Source: Pollenia angustigena (Eukaryota > Arthropoda > Insecta > Diptera > Polleniidae). From it: a stretch of 64,000 nt of DNA. The stretch spans positions 23,894,945 through 23,958,944 of the forward strand of contig OV884059.1 of assembly GCA_930367215.1 (NCBI GenBank), in the 5' to 3' direction. Position 1 is the stretch's first letter; each line of letters opens with the position of its first letter. Positions 34,244-45,814 of the stretch are shown here, one piece after another. The notes under the pieces are model-generated. The model did not search any database, was not told where the DNA came from, and was given only the letters and a program-made list of their open reading frames with translations. Made by a program: the position numbers and the translations under genes.

Positions 34244-35435
34244 GCCTCAAGCCTTAACGTCTCCTAAAACCGCATTTAGACTCTGGCACTTAATTCCCTG
34301 TACTCAGTGTACTTTTCATTCATTGCAAACTCGTACTCGTTATGCCAAAAATACAAACTCGATTACCTTGTCACAACATTTGGTGAAGTTTGTTGCAAAT
34401 AAAAAGAAAATGAATCGTTAAATACAAAAAACTTTTATTGTATTTTTGCACTGTTTGAACGGGAACAGAAGATGAAAGAAATTCGTTCTTGAAGTAAAAT
34501 TTTTATTTGCAGACAGATTTGAGAAACAGAGAAACAGTACACAAGAGCCCATTTATTAACAAAACTACAACTAGTTCTTAATCTTTGTGAGCGTAAAATC
34601 TTAACATTGTGATATGAAAGCAGGTTATATTTTCGGATATGGCTAATCTTATATGCCCTTCACCAATATTGAAAAAGAGATTTGTATCCCCTTAGCTCGT
34701 TTTGTATGGAACCTATCATACCAAAACCCTAAACTCCTAGGGGCACTTGTAGGGGGACCATGTAAAATAATAGACCGATATTGCTGATTTTTAATATGAA
34801 ATACCCCTTATAACTATTTAAGAAATATATGAGCCAAATTTGTGTCCATTTAGCTCATACGGCATGGGCGCTACCGTGCTAAAATTGGTATTCCGAGAAC
34901 ATATTTGTATAGACGCTAGGTAAAATAATAGATCGATTTCGCTGAGTTTTAATAAACAAATTTGATGCACTGAAAATATTTAAACACAATTTATCTTGTT
35001 TTGATGGATCTTAACGCACCAAAACTTGTTGGGCGGCCAAAGAAACAGTGGACCGATTTGGCTGATTTATCAACATTTAATAATATTTAAATTTAATTTA
35101 TTTCAGAAAGTTGAGTTTATTGGCGAGAGGGGAAAGAATAATAGCTCTTCTCCTCTCATCAATAACCTCAGACAATCTGCAAGAAAACATTCATAGTGTG
35201 AACCCAAACTTAACAAATTATAATAGGAAAATTAGAGGAAGTATCTCAGTCATGCTTCTATCTGCCTGAATTTCAATAGCAAACTTTAACGGAGTATATG
35301 TGACATATACTACGTTTATACGTAGCCTATTCGCGAATAAAAATTATTTGCGATTAACTAACTTACTGTTTATATGTCTATTTCTTAATGAAAATTCTTA
35401 TTTTTAAGTGATACCAGATGGATTTAAAAAGAAAA
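33097..35435. other. Non-coding DNA, weak repeat traces
   Basis: A 35-base A run lies near 34208. From 34640 to 35090 a degenerate unit recurs two or three times, with words such as AAATAATAGACCGATATTGC, AAATAATAGATCGATTTCGC and GTGGACCGATTTGGC. This is fly-type interspersed repeat material. I support no gene. Confidence 0.4.
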
Positions 35436-35684
35436 CAGGGGCCTAATTACCGCATTCGATATCGGGTAAGCTATCGTATCGAGTTAACTATCGTATTTTT
35501 CTGCATACGATAGACACTGACGTATCGAATAAAAACTCGAGAGATTTAATGTCTTTGGTTACTCGATATCGATTGCTATCATTTCAAATTACGATACTTT
35601 TCATTCGATATCGAGAGCCATAATACCAAAATAAAAAATTTCGATCAATTTTGCTCGATATCGTATGCTGTAATTAGACCCCTG
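35436..35684. repeat. Palindromic MITE C, unit 1
   Basis: The left end CAGGGGCCTAATTACCGC and the reverse complement of the right end, CAGGGGTCTAATTACAGC, form long inverted repeats. They continue into ATTCGATATCG. Inner words such as TCGATATCGA, ATCGTATCGAGT and GATAGACACTGACGTATCGA are themselves near-palindromic. Unit 2 follows directly, sharing the CCCCTGGGG junction. Confidence 0.7.
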
Positions 35685-35930
35685 GGGCCTAATTACCGCA
35701 ATCGATATCGAGTAAGCTATCGTATCGAGTAAACTATCGTATTTTTCTGCATTCGATAGACACTGACGTATCGAATGAAAACTAGAGAGTTGTAATGGCT
35801 TTGGTTACTCGATACCGAATGCTATCATCTCAAATTACGATACATTTCATTCGATATCGAGAGTCATAATACCAAAATAAAAAATTTCGATCAATTTTGC
35901 TCGATATCGAATGCGGTAATTAGACCCCTG
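35684..35930. repeat. Palindromic MITE C, unit 2
   Basis: This is a second, same-direction unit about 90% like unit 1 along its length, with the same landmark CATTCGATAGACACTGACG. It ends GCGGTAATTAGACCCCTG. The head-to-tail arrangement without spacer suggests tandem duplication or an insertion at the end of unit 1. Confidence 0.7.
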
Positions 35931-36204
35931 CTGTTTCAATTGTTTGTCAAAGATTTGTTTAATACGAACATTAAATACATTTTTGAAATACAATGAATAT
36001 TTAACACGGTTTTCGCTTATTAAACATTGAGATTAGGTAATTTTATTCTTTACCTTCTGAGAACATTTAAATTGGGTACATCTACATCCAACATAAATTG
36101 CTGCTATAGGTCATCTACATTACAAAAAAATCTAGTAGATTCTAATTGTTAATCTTCCTCAAAATGTATTGCATTTACATTGTACATTTTTGACATCAGC
36201 GATA

Positions 36205-36282
36205 TTTTGTTTTTTCCGGGATTTGATTTTTTAAATCCCGAATCCCGGGATTTGCGAAAACCAGTCCCGATTGGCATCCCTA
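36205..36282 (-). mobile_element. Ac-like hAT terminus with ATCCCG repeats
   Basis: Read on the minus strand, the right edge begins TAGGGATGCCAATCGGGACT, followed by several AAATCCCG/CGGGATT words. TAGGGATG ends with tandem ATCCCG subterminal repeats are characteristic of Ac-type hAT elements. No partner end is obvious upstream, so this is a single stranded terminus. Confidence 0.4.
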
Positions 36283-37499
36283 GTATCAATACCTGTATTC
36301 AATTTAAATAATATTGATATCGGTTGCCAACCCTAATTTTAATAGCGAACTAGTTCTGAAGATCTGATCAAATAAATATCCCAATAAATTTACATCTAAC
36401 CAAAGAAGTTTAGAGAGGACAATTCTTAAAAGTGGTTTAAATTCATTTCATATTATGCTCATTCATTTTGTGCAATATTATCACCTTTTTAAAGTTTTTT
36501 TTTTAGTAATATTGCTGTTACTTTTCAAAAATTCGTGCGATCGCAGAATTTACTTTCGGCAAACAATTCAAATAAAAATAGTTGTAAGTAAAGAGCAAAA
36601 TTATAAATGTTTTTACTCTTTTATATCCCCTCTTTTTCTTTCCAATCATTAAGTACTTGGTTTATTTTTTTCTATTCATATGTCTGAGTTTTTATGTAGA
36701 ACTAATAAACCGGTAATGCCCCAAAGCGCCGCATTCACATACAAACTTTAGGTTAGTTTTTGTTAAAAGATTCATATTTCTAAAGACCCTCCATCCAGAC
36801 GCGTTCGTTTTGTATTTGTTTTTTACGTCTACCGATCGCGCCTAGTGTGTGGCTACATTCGAGTTCTGTGTGTTCTTTCATTATTCGAACATTTGATAGA
36901 TCCTGCCACGATGTTAATGGCAGTTTTTCAAACTAGTTGCACAAAAAAGTTGAACAAAAATATATGACAGCCTACGCATTTTTGTGTTGTCTTTTTTTTA
37001 AGAAATAAAAAAAAAACTTCATTTAAATAAAATTTATTTCAGTGATTGAAAAAAGATTTGCTTAAGGGAAATGAAGTAATTGAGTTTTCTGTAAATAGAA
37101 CGTATGACAGCTTTAGTTTAAGCTGTAGAATTATGAAGTTTAGTTTTTTGTTTAAGAAAAAATCTTGAACTATGGAATTGAAATGTAAAAAATCAGAATT
37201 TGTCTACTTTCGGTTTACCAAGTTAAACTTGAAATTATTTTTTGATCTTGTTAAAATTGAGTAGGATTGCCAGTTTAAGCAAAATTACATTTCAGATCAA
37301 AAATATTTGCTTTTGAAAAACAGAGACTTATCAAAAATCTATTTGTTTTGTAAAACTTGGCTTAAACTTAAATTTGTATTACATATAATAAATAGTTCAC
37401 AAAAATTTTGTATAAAAACACAGGCCGGAAACAGTAGTGAAAATTTAAAATAATTCTATCTGTTAAATTTCGAGAAATCTTCATGTAAACCTTCTTTGT
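36283..37499. other. Non-coding DNA, nothing recognised
   Basis: AT-rich sequence. A 65-codon open frame at 36455-36652 has no domain. Confidence 0.4.
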
Positions 37500-37850
37500 C
37501 CTTTTCCTTCACTCCGACTTTTTGGCATATGCGCCAAACTAATAATGAGCTGACGTTATGTAAAACAAATACAACGCATACAATCGCAAAATTTAATAGT
37601 AAAAATTGCATATCGCTGTTTAAGACCCACCTTTAAGTAAAGTGACCTACTCAGAATCACTTTTTCAATCGGTCTAAGGATGGACGTCCGTTCGTCCGGC
37701 TGTAAGCCTTGTGTGCAAAGTACATTTCGCAATTTTGGAGATAATTTGATGAATTTTGGCATATAGGTTCTAACTGTCACAACGGACCAATCTTATCTTA
37801 TTCCGGAATAAAGTCTTTGTGCCCATTCAAACTAATTTTATAGCTATACT
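37500..37850 (+). repeat. Interspersed repeat B-related segment
   Basis: The words GATGGACGTCCGTTCGTCCG, GTGTGCAAAGTACATTTCGC and AATTTTGGAGATAATTTGAT are followed by TTTTGGCATATAGGTTCTAA. They match fly interspersed repeats I know in outline. The last words match the right part of repeat B copy at 60060 (TTTGGTACATAGGTTCTAA). Confidence 0.45.
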
Positions 37851-37854
37851 AGCT

Positions 37855-38530
37855 GACCCGACAGACGTTGTTCTGTCCAAATTAGTAGAAATGTTTGCGT
37901 TCGATTTTTTAAATCCGTTAAAAAGATACGAACATTTGAAAGAAAAATTAGTCAAATCGATGGAGCCGTTTTCTGATTTTACGTAAATCGAAAAAAGTGG
38001 GTGTTAAAGTGGGCGTGGCAAAATTTTCTTTCCGTAAAAACCTAGGTTGGTCCATCGGTCAAGTCGTTCTCAAGTTATGCGCTTAATAGAAAAAGTGGGC
38101 GTAAAGGTAGGAGTGGTTAATTTTTCTTTCGATGAAAACTTAAAACGGATTAATACGAACATTTGAAAGAAAAATTTGTCAAATCGATGGAGCCGTTTTC
38201 TGATTTTAGGTAATTCGAAAAAAGTGGGCGTTAAAGTGGGCGGGGCAAAATTATTTTTTCGTATAAATCTAAGTTGGACCATGGCGATCATTTAAAAGAA
38301 AAAATCGTCCAAATTATATAGATGTCATTGGTGGTTCAATATGAAAATTGGATTTTGCGACGCCCCTCCGCCCGCAGACCGAAAATCATCAAAAATCAGA
38401 CTTCAAAGTGTCACCCGCCTGAATATTCTGAAGATTCCCTGAAAATTTCATCAAAATCGGCCCAGCCATTTTGGAGTCCATACGTTACATACATACATAC
38501 ACACATCCTATTTTATATACATATATAGAA
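37855..38530. repeat. Arthropod-type repeat starting AGCTGACCCGACAGACGTTG
   Basis: The left edge AGCTGACCCGACAGACGTTG and the right edge, containing TTTCATCAAAATCGGCCCAG then ACATACATACATACAC, are widespread in insect genomes. Between them a unit of about 115 bp recurs. ACGAACATTTGAAAGAAAAA, TCAAATCGATGGAGCCGTTT and AAAAAGTGGGCGTTAAAGTG occur at 37928-38025 and again at 38156-38250. A partial unit lies between. The short open frames are not genes. I cannot assign a class with confidence. Confidence 0.55.
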
Positions 38531-38649
38531 GAAGAAAATAGAAGATAAATCATCTTCTCAAATTTAATGCCATAACTTCCCTATAAATGTTGGTATTGAC
38601 ATACAAATTGGCAACAATCATTTTAACCTAAGCAACCATGTCATAACAA

Positions 38650-38915
38650 AATGTTGTGGTGATAGGTCCGAAATTAACCAAATATCCCATATAAACCACC
38701 TTCCTAAAATCACTTGATCGCAAACAAATCTCATATAAGAAGATGTATTTATCTCAATAATGTTCGCTACAAAGAACTTTTACATGAACCTTTACCTTAT
38801 AGCATAATTTTGTTCTGGCGGGTCAATGAATTGGTCCCAAATAGGGTACACTCTCGAAAAATTTTTTTTTTAACTTCTGTGGTGTAGGGTATCATATGGT
38901 CCGGATTGACCTAAC
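38650..38915 (-). repeat. Interspersed repeat B, copy 4 (inverted)
   Basis: On the minus strand it begins GGTCAATCCGGACCATATGA, then TACCCTACACCACAG, TGTACCCTATTTGGGACCAA, AACAAAATTATGCTAT and TTCATGTAAAAGTTCTTTG. These are colinear with the copies at 21799, 23260 and 59787. Confidence 0.6.
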
Positions 38916-39312
38916 AACATTGATGATTCGACTTTAGTTTTGCTAAAACTAAAAATTATTTTTAAAATATTTTACGGAATCGCTAAACTTAGGCCTGGAA
39001 CAGATTAACTAATTGTAGTGTAGTGGCTGAACTGACGAATGCTCTGTAGTGCAACAAAGTTCAAAACTTCGAATTTTCTGCTGCAACGACTACTACAACT
39101 ATGTATTCTGTTGACACTACTTTGAAACTGCCGTTTTTAACCATTCTGTTTCCCACTTTATTTTAAAATTAAATTTGGACGATTAAATAACACAATTAAA
39201 TTACAAGATAAAGTTTACTGATCAGCTTTGATGGTTTAATCTATTTAAGTCAGTTCGTATAGAACATTTTTATAAAAGTCTTCTTATTTAGATAAAACTT
39301 TTCTTGGTTAAA
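38916..39312. other. Non-coding DNA, nothing recognised
   Basis: AT-rich sequence with no supported feature. Confidence 0.4.
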
Positions 39313-39800
39313 GGGGTCTGTACACGCTCAAGCATTTTTCATCAAGCGCTATGGTAGTATTAGTGAAAGTGTGTTTGTATGACGGCGAATATTACGTCCA
39401 GCATACGTACACGAGTGAATTCGCCTGCATTACAAGCATTTTGACCGTGTACAGGCCCCTAAAGGGCCAAATACACTTGTCAAATGCTTGTCCAGCAGGC
39501 GAATTCACTCGTGTACGTGTGCTGGATATAATATTCGCCGTCATATATAAATCTTTTGATTTTCCATCCAGCATCGTCGGTGTGACACATACAAACACAT
39601 TTTCACTAATACTACCACAATGATTGATGAGCATTTTGATCAGTGTATTTGGGCCTTTGTTGAAGTGCACAATTAACTATCAAAATGCTTGACATCAAGC
39701 TCGTGTATGCGTGCTTAACGTAATATCTAAATTGGTTTGATTTTCAATCAAACGCTGTCGGTTTCAAACATACAAACACATTCTTCTTATAGCGCTTGAC
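39313..39800. repeat. Nested inverted-repeat cluster
   Basis: Four related blocks alternate in direction. GACGGCGAATATTA with CGTACACGAGTGAATTCGCC at 39379-39427 is mirrored at 39498-39545. The block with AGTATTAGTGAAAGTGTGTT (39356) is mirrored near 39595 as AACACATTTTCACTAATACT. CATCAAGCGCTATG (39341) is mirrored at 39787 as ATAGCGCTTGACG. The junction words GTACAGGCCCC and GGGCCAAATACAC at 39452-39476 look like abutting element ends. The two mirrored open frames (39351-39623 and 39392-39670) are products of the palindrome. Confidence 0.6.
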
Positions 39801-41504
39801 GAGTATTTTTTTTTAAATGTATGGTGCGCTTAAGGAATTCCAAAAATGTTTAGTATTTCTTCATTACATAAAAAAATCCTTAAAAGAAACTATTTGACTT
39901 TTTCTTGACAACTCAACTTTGATGTTCAATTCTTGGCATAATAAATAACAGATAAAGAGATAGGTACATACAAAACAGAGAGTATAAAATGAGAATTTAT
40001 CTCGCCAAAAACTAAGAAGAAAAAAAAATGAAAAACAGGAACATGCGCCATATGGCCATTTATAATGTAATAAAAAAAAAGACTCGTGCAACTTTTAGTG
40101 CGTATGTTTTACAAGTCCCGGATACAAATATTGATTTTTCCTAAAATGAAAATCAAAATTGCGGTTAAATCTTGAAATGTGCAACAGCCCCTTTTAAAAC
40201 ACCCACTAAATTTATTATAACAGCACGCGCCAAAGAATAAACAGCTTTAGAAAAATTATAACAAAAGCAGACACATTTTTTAATGAAATGTGGTTGTTTT
40301 TTTTTATTTTTAATATAAAAGCAAAAACAAAAAAAAAACAGGATTTTTAATACACAGATTTGGCAAAATTAGCAAAATTTAACATTTAAAAGGGAGCTAC
40401 ATGAAAACGGCAACAAAAGAATAATCTTAAAAATATATAAAACAAAAAAAAAAAGAATAAATAAATTGCCCAGCAGTTGGAACTACAAGAAAAAAAAAGG
40501 TCAGGGTAAATGTACTATACTACAGGAACAAAAGGGGAGGATGGCTGTAAGGGAGGAATGTTATTTTTAAACACTCAATTGCTTTTTTTTAATCAAAATG
40601 TTTTCAAAATATTAATAAATTTTAATTACCCTGTAGAGTTTCAAGTTTTGTTAAGTCCTCAGCCAGGAGATTTTCTTTAACTTCAAAGAAAAGTCCTTGA
40701 CTTTACTTAAGAAGAGAATGAATGTTGATACACGTTTTTGTTGTTGTTGTTGTTCTCCTTTACACAAGGAACACACCCTTTTTGTTACAAAATTTCATTA
40801 CTCCTGGAAAATTTTCAAACACTTTTTTTTGGAAATTCTTTAATATTTTTTTTTATTATTTAATTACAAATTTCGTCAAACTTTTATATTTTTAGGAAAA
40901 TTTTGTATAAATTCTAAAGATTTTTTATAATTCCTTTAACATTTGCACCTTCTATTTTTTACTTCTTTCCCAAAATCGAATACACTTTAACACACACTCG
41001 CAAAAAAAACAAACAACATTTACTAGGAATAAAAGATTTGCAAGTTAAAGGAAGATGACAAAGCAAAACGCGATAAAAACAAAAAAAAATTTTATTTTAG
41101 ATATTATTTTTTATTTTAATTTCTTTAAATATAAACATTTGTATATGATAAAATGCATTTAAAATTTTTACTAAAATTTCTAAAAAAAAGAAAATTATGA
41201 TTTTTTATAAATAAAATTTATTACTTTTATAGAAATTCTATACTCTTTTATGAAATAACAAAAATATTCTTTATTAATATTCCTTTTATCCGTTTCGCGA
41301 AGTGTACACGTTTGCTACTCAATACCAACTAATGTTGGGTTAGTAAACTGTTAACACAACTGTTAATAAATAAAATAAAAAAATGAGCACGTTTTCAGGG
41401 TTGCCAATTCAAAATTGAATTCTATTTTACCAATTTTGCCTATAAAACCTACCAAAGTCCCTTGAAACCGACCAATTTTTTTTATATTTTAAAAGAAATA
41501 TGTG
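39801..41504. other. AT-rich non-coding DNA
   Basis: Many A and T runs and a TTGTTGTTGTTG tract at 40738 are present. I see no gene or bounded element. Confidence 0.4.
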
Positions 41505-41752
41505 CATATGGGTATATCCACAGAAAAATCTACTTTTTGTCACGTTGCGACACCAGCCATTTTTAATTGTTTCTCAAAGAATAATGAAAATATTATTTAC
41601 TTTTTTGCATTTTGGTGTAAAGTGCAACTAGCTTTACATTTAGTGAAACAGAGGAAAAATTTGAACAACATAGTTCTTAAATACAGGACTTATTGCTTGG
41701 TGTCGTAACGTGACAAAAAGTAGACTTTTCTGTGGAAATATGTACCCATATG
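41505..41752. repeat. Foldback MITE, 248 bp, about 48-bp arms
   Basis: The left arm CATATGGGTATATCCACAG, then TCTACTTTTTGTCACGTTGC and GACACCA, is matched on the right by the inverse of GGTGTCG, AACGTGACAAAAAGTAGA and ACCCATATG. A few mismatches and one small indel separate the arms. The interior is AT-rich and a 68-codon open frame across it is incidental. Confidence 0.65.
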
Positions 41753-42276
41753 TTTTTTTAATAAAACGAATAAACTAGAATAATTATTTATTGAGCATTC
41801 GCAATAACACAACTATTAAGACTTTTCAATTAGAAGTGCTCTTGCTTGCTTTGCGACCAGTGTTCAAAATTTATTAAAATAAATATTGTACCTATTTTCA
41901 AACTGACCAAAACTATGTTTGGCCTACCATCCAACCAAACGCACAATACCCCACCAAATTTAGTCGGAAAAAACAAGAACGGCAACCCCGCTCGTTCGAA
42001 AGGGAAAAAGAGAGAGCGAGATAAATAAACATATGTTAACATTTTGTGTAAACTTTTAGTTGCTAGCAGTGCTGCCACAACTAATACAATTTTTACAACC
42101 AAAATTTTTGAAAATGTTACCAAATGTGAAAAAATATAACCAAATTTATTTTAAGTTGCATTGTAGTACAAAGGTTAGATTTGTGCACTTTATAGTAAAA
42201 TAATAATTATAAGTCAAGAACACAAAACAAAAAATTAAATTCTTTTACATATAAAAAAAATAACGAGAAACTTAAT

Positions 42277-42397
42277 TACCCCCCAATTCCACCAAGTTCC
42301 GTTAAAACTAACTGTTACTTTAACTTTCAGTTAACAATGTGTTTTGACATCTATAACTGATAGTAAATTATAACTGAACTTGGTGAAATTGGGGGTA
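42277..42397. repeat. Small MITE, 121 bp, TTACCCCCAATTTCACCAAG ends
   Basis: The left end TTACCCCCCAATTCCACCAA pairs with the inverse of the right end (ACTTGGTGAAATTGGGGGTAA). AACTGTTA and AACTGA words also recur inside. It is non-coding. Confidence 0.6.
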
Positions 42398-42528
42398 AAA
42401 GTTTTTATTTATTCGAGACTTTTTTCGTAAAAAATATTTTTATTTTATAGCCCGTAAAATTTCCATACAAAATTCAGTATGTGGGCAATTCCACGCATAA
42501 GTCTACCATAAATGGACAAAATTAATAC

Positions 42529-42765
42529 CTGGGGTCTAATCACCGCATACGATATCAAGCAAAATTGATCGAAATTATTTGTTTTGGTATTTTGAAACTC
42601 GATATCGAATGAAATGTATTGAATTTGAAATAATAGCATTCGACATCGAGTAACTCGACATTACATTTATCGAGTTTTCTTTCGATACGCCAGTGTCTAT
42701 CGTATGCAAAAAAATTCAATAGTTTATTCGATACGATAGTATCGAATGCGGTGATTAGACCCCTG
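42529..42765. repeat. Palindromic MITE C, copy 3 (inverted)
   Basis: It is about 237 bp and begins CTGGGGTCTAATCACCGCAT. The reverse complement of its end is CAGGGGTCTAATCACCGCAT. The internal order, with CAAAATTGATCGAAATT near the left and GTGTCTATCGTATGC near the right, is the inverse of the two units at 35.4-35.9 kb. Confidence 0.7.
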
Positions 42766-44698
42766 ATTTTGGTAATAAAAATTCTTAAGTATGGTGGCAA
42801 CATTATGTTACTTTTAAGTTTTTATAGTGGCAACAACCCAGTAAAAACTTCGCCTACAAAATAATGTGTTGAGTAATCTGAAAAACATAAAGGCACTACT
42901 TACACTTCTACTGAAAGAACCAATGAATTTTACAAGGGATGTTCCAAAATGAACGCATTCAAAAGTAAGTCTTTATTTTTTATTTTTTCCAAGTCAAGTT
43001 TTGGCAAAACTAAAGAAAAGAAGATCTTTAATCCTAAACATTTAAAATAAATTACATTTCTAAAAGATTATTATATAAGATCTCCTTTAACTATTGAAAT
43101 AACTAATGAAATTATCTCAGTTTATTTTTGTACAAATATGTAAATATTTGGGGGATTCACAAGGTAGTCATAAATAATTACAGGAAATATATATCGTCGG
43201 ATTAATATGCAAACCTTCTAAATCCACTTTTTATGTAAATTAAGATTTTGATGCCGTGTGGTAGAGAAAGATACGCCTCGTCGACCAGCATGTAGTTTTT
43301 CTTCTATTTAAGTCTTGAAGTGTGTAAAACTGACTGTTATTTTAATTTTCTATCAAGCTTCAAATAAAAAAATAAAAAGTTTTTTTTCTCTCCTGTAAAA
43401 TGTGCTGAAAGTGAGTTAGCAGGTTTGCATATTAAGCCAACGATATGACTGCTGTAAGCTACTGCTTATATTTTGAATTAAAATATACAGTTGTGACAAA
43501 TCAATGAACACAGCATTACAATTTTCAGTTTGTTTGAAATATTTACTTTAAAAAATTTTAAATTTTCTTTAAGATATTATGACGATATGACTTGATACCA
43601 CACCTTGTGCATTAATTGGAAAATGCATATTACATATTTATGAAATGTTTTTTTTCAAGAATTGTTATGTTTGGTATTTTATTGTTTTTTTTTTTTTTTT
43701 ACTTATAAACTCCAAATAATAAGCAATTAATGAATTTTTATATATTGAAATTACTTAATTTATAAAAAAAACTTTATTAATCGGTTAACCGATCAAACAC
43801 CAAATTAACCGATTATTAACCGGTTAAACCAAAACCTCGGTTAATTAATCGAGCGATTAACCGATTAAAGCAAAAGGTCGATTAAATGAATATCCTACAT
43901 AGTACACATTACAATTATTTGAACTCGAAAAATTTTGTATCAAGAAACACATATTCGTTCGTATTAACATTTTAGAAAAAAATTAACCAAAATGAAAAAA
44001 ATATTCACATCTCCACATTGAAAAAAAAAAATAACCAATTTTGGTTAGAACTAACCAAAAACGGCAGCTCTGGTTGCTAGTTAACATTGTTTATTAATGA
44101 GACCGGCTCTGTAAGTTTATGTTAGTGTGCGGTTAACATGATATTAAATAACAGGGCTAAGATAAAGTGAAGTTAACAGTGTATTTTAAAACGTAAACAT
44201 TTTATGATAAAAAGTAAAACTAACAGTTTGTGCTACATTATGTCTAAATAACATTGACAGTGTTTCCCAAAGTTTAAAAATGTGAAAAATAAATTAAAAA
44301 TTAAATACAATAATTAATTTCAATTAAAAAAAACAAATTTTAAAAATATAATTATACAATTAAAATAAAACCCTAAATATAAAAAAAAAAATTTAAAAAA
44401 TATATTATAAAACCTAAAATATGATATTCCTAGCAAATTAATCAAATTTTTATTAATCGAGTTCTACATAATGTTAGTATTGACTTAGAATACGCAGACA
44501 ATTACATAATATGTAAAAAAGAAGCTTTAGTATTATTTTCGAAGTTAAGTTAAAACCAAACCACAATTCTAAAGTTTTTAGGTTAGGAGCTGATGTTTTT
44601 CATAAACGTGCACGGAAAGAATTATTTACTTAATATGACTTGAACTAAGAACATTGTGCATGATTCTCTTCCAAGCCAATAATTACTTTTTCTAAATG
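42766..44698. other. Non-coding DNA with a TTAACCGATTA cluster
   Basis: Between 43778 and 43890 the words CGGTTAACCGAT, TTAACCGATTATTAACCGG, CGGTTAATTAATCGAGCG and ATTAACCGATTAA follow closely. They look like the subterminal repeat block of a hAT-type element and lie next to GATATTCA. No gene is supported elsewhere in the stretch. Confidence 0.4.
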
Positions 44699-45590
44699 CA
44701 GTATAACCTCTCTTATCCAGACACACGCTTATAACAGTTATTGTTTTAGATAAAAAATAACAGTTATTTTTTAATTTTTATTTTTTAACAAAAATAACAG
44801 TTATTTTTTGATTTTTATTTTTTCGAGCAAAAATAAAAGTTATTCTCTAAAGAAATGTACGTGTTTAAATAATTTAGTTGGCTTAAATTTTTTTTTTTTT
44901 TTAAGTTTTATCATCATTGCGATCTCTTATGCACATTCAAATAAATATTTAAAGTCAACTAAATTATTAAAACCAGCGTTCGAAAATAAACCGCACATTA
45001 TTTAGCGTTAATTTTTTTTAGTAATTGTGCAGACGAACACAACCCCTAATACCTTTCGTAACTATTTTCAAAAAAGAGCCGAATATTATATAGTGTTCTG
45101 TTCTTCGTAAAAAAAAAAAAAAAACAGGACAATTGTAGTGATACTGTAGACAAACTATATTTTAATGTTCTATAATGGTTCTTTTTTCTAACATTGATAA
45201 AGAAATGAACAAACAAAAAATTTTAGCAACGACCGCAGCACGAGCAGCTTGTGTGTGTATTGTGTATATGTTTTGTTTGTGTAAAATTATTTTTCTGGCT
45301 TTTTGTTGTTTTTTATCGTATGTGTATTTTGTTTTTGTAAAAAATGTTTGGTTTTTTCCAGGCAAAAACGACGAACATTAAGGAGCCGAACCGAACACAA
45401 TAAAGTTTGTGGTTTAAAAAAACCGAACGGAATTAATTGTTCTCATATTTTGTTGAGTTGGATAAAAACAGTATTATTTTTTCCCGAAAAAATTAAAATC
45501 AAAAAATAACGGATATTTTTGTTCAAAAAATAAAAACCTTTAAAAAAAAACTGTTTTTATCTGACTTTTATGAAAAAAGGTCCCAGTTTA
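44699..45590. mobile_element. Probable pogo-like element containing repeat A, copy 2
   Basis: The left edge CAGTATAACCTCTCTTATCC has the look of a pogo-type end. Just inside, AACAGTTATTTTTTAATTTT and AACAGTTATTTTTTGATTTT form a 44-bp tandem repeat. Its inverse recurs at 45485-45540 (AAATCAAAAAATAACGG). Between them, 45020-45480 is colinear with the repeat at 5275-5700. The right terminus is degraded (about 45560-45590). No transposase remains. Confidence 0.4.
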
Positions 45591-45708
45591 GTATCCAACA
45601 ATTTCACCCACCCTAAATAAAATTAAGAAACTCTGCTAGGTATTTAAACATTTTTAATTTTTTATATGTAGTTGCTTATTTTTGTTAAAAATCTACCGTT
45701 ATAATTTT

Positions 45709-45743
45709 TATAAAGCATTAAACAGAAAAATACATTTCATTAG
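45709..45743 (+). promoter_or_regulatory. TATA box and initiator of the six-exon gene
   Basis: TATAAAG starts at 45709. TCATTAG, a fit to the arthropod initiator TCAKTY, has its A at 45739, 30 bp downstream of the first T of the TATA box. This is the ideal insect spacing. It would give a 76-base 5' UTR before the ATG at 45815. No experimental support is available from the sequence. Confidence 0.5.
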
Positions 45744-45814
45744 TAAGAAATCAAGTGTTAAGAAGCAAAAAAAAGGTTTACTGAACATCAAGTGCTTTAA
45801 ACAGAAGCAAGAAA

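Noticed and set aside
39351..39670. Two overlapping open frames of about 90 codons on opposite strands
   Set aside because: Mirror products of the inverted-repeat cluster.
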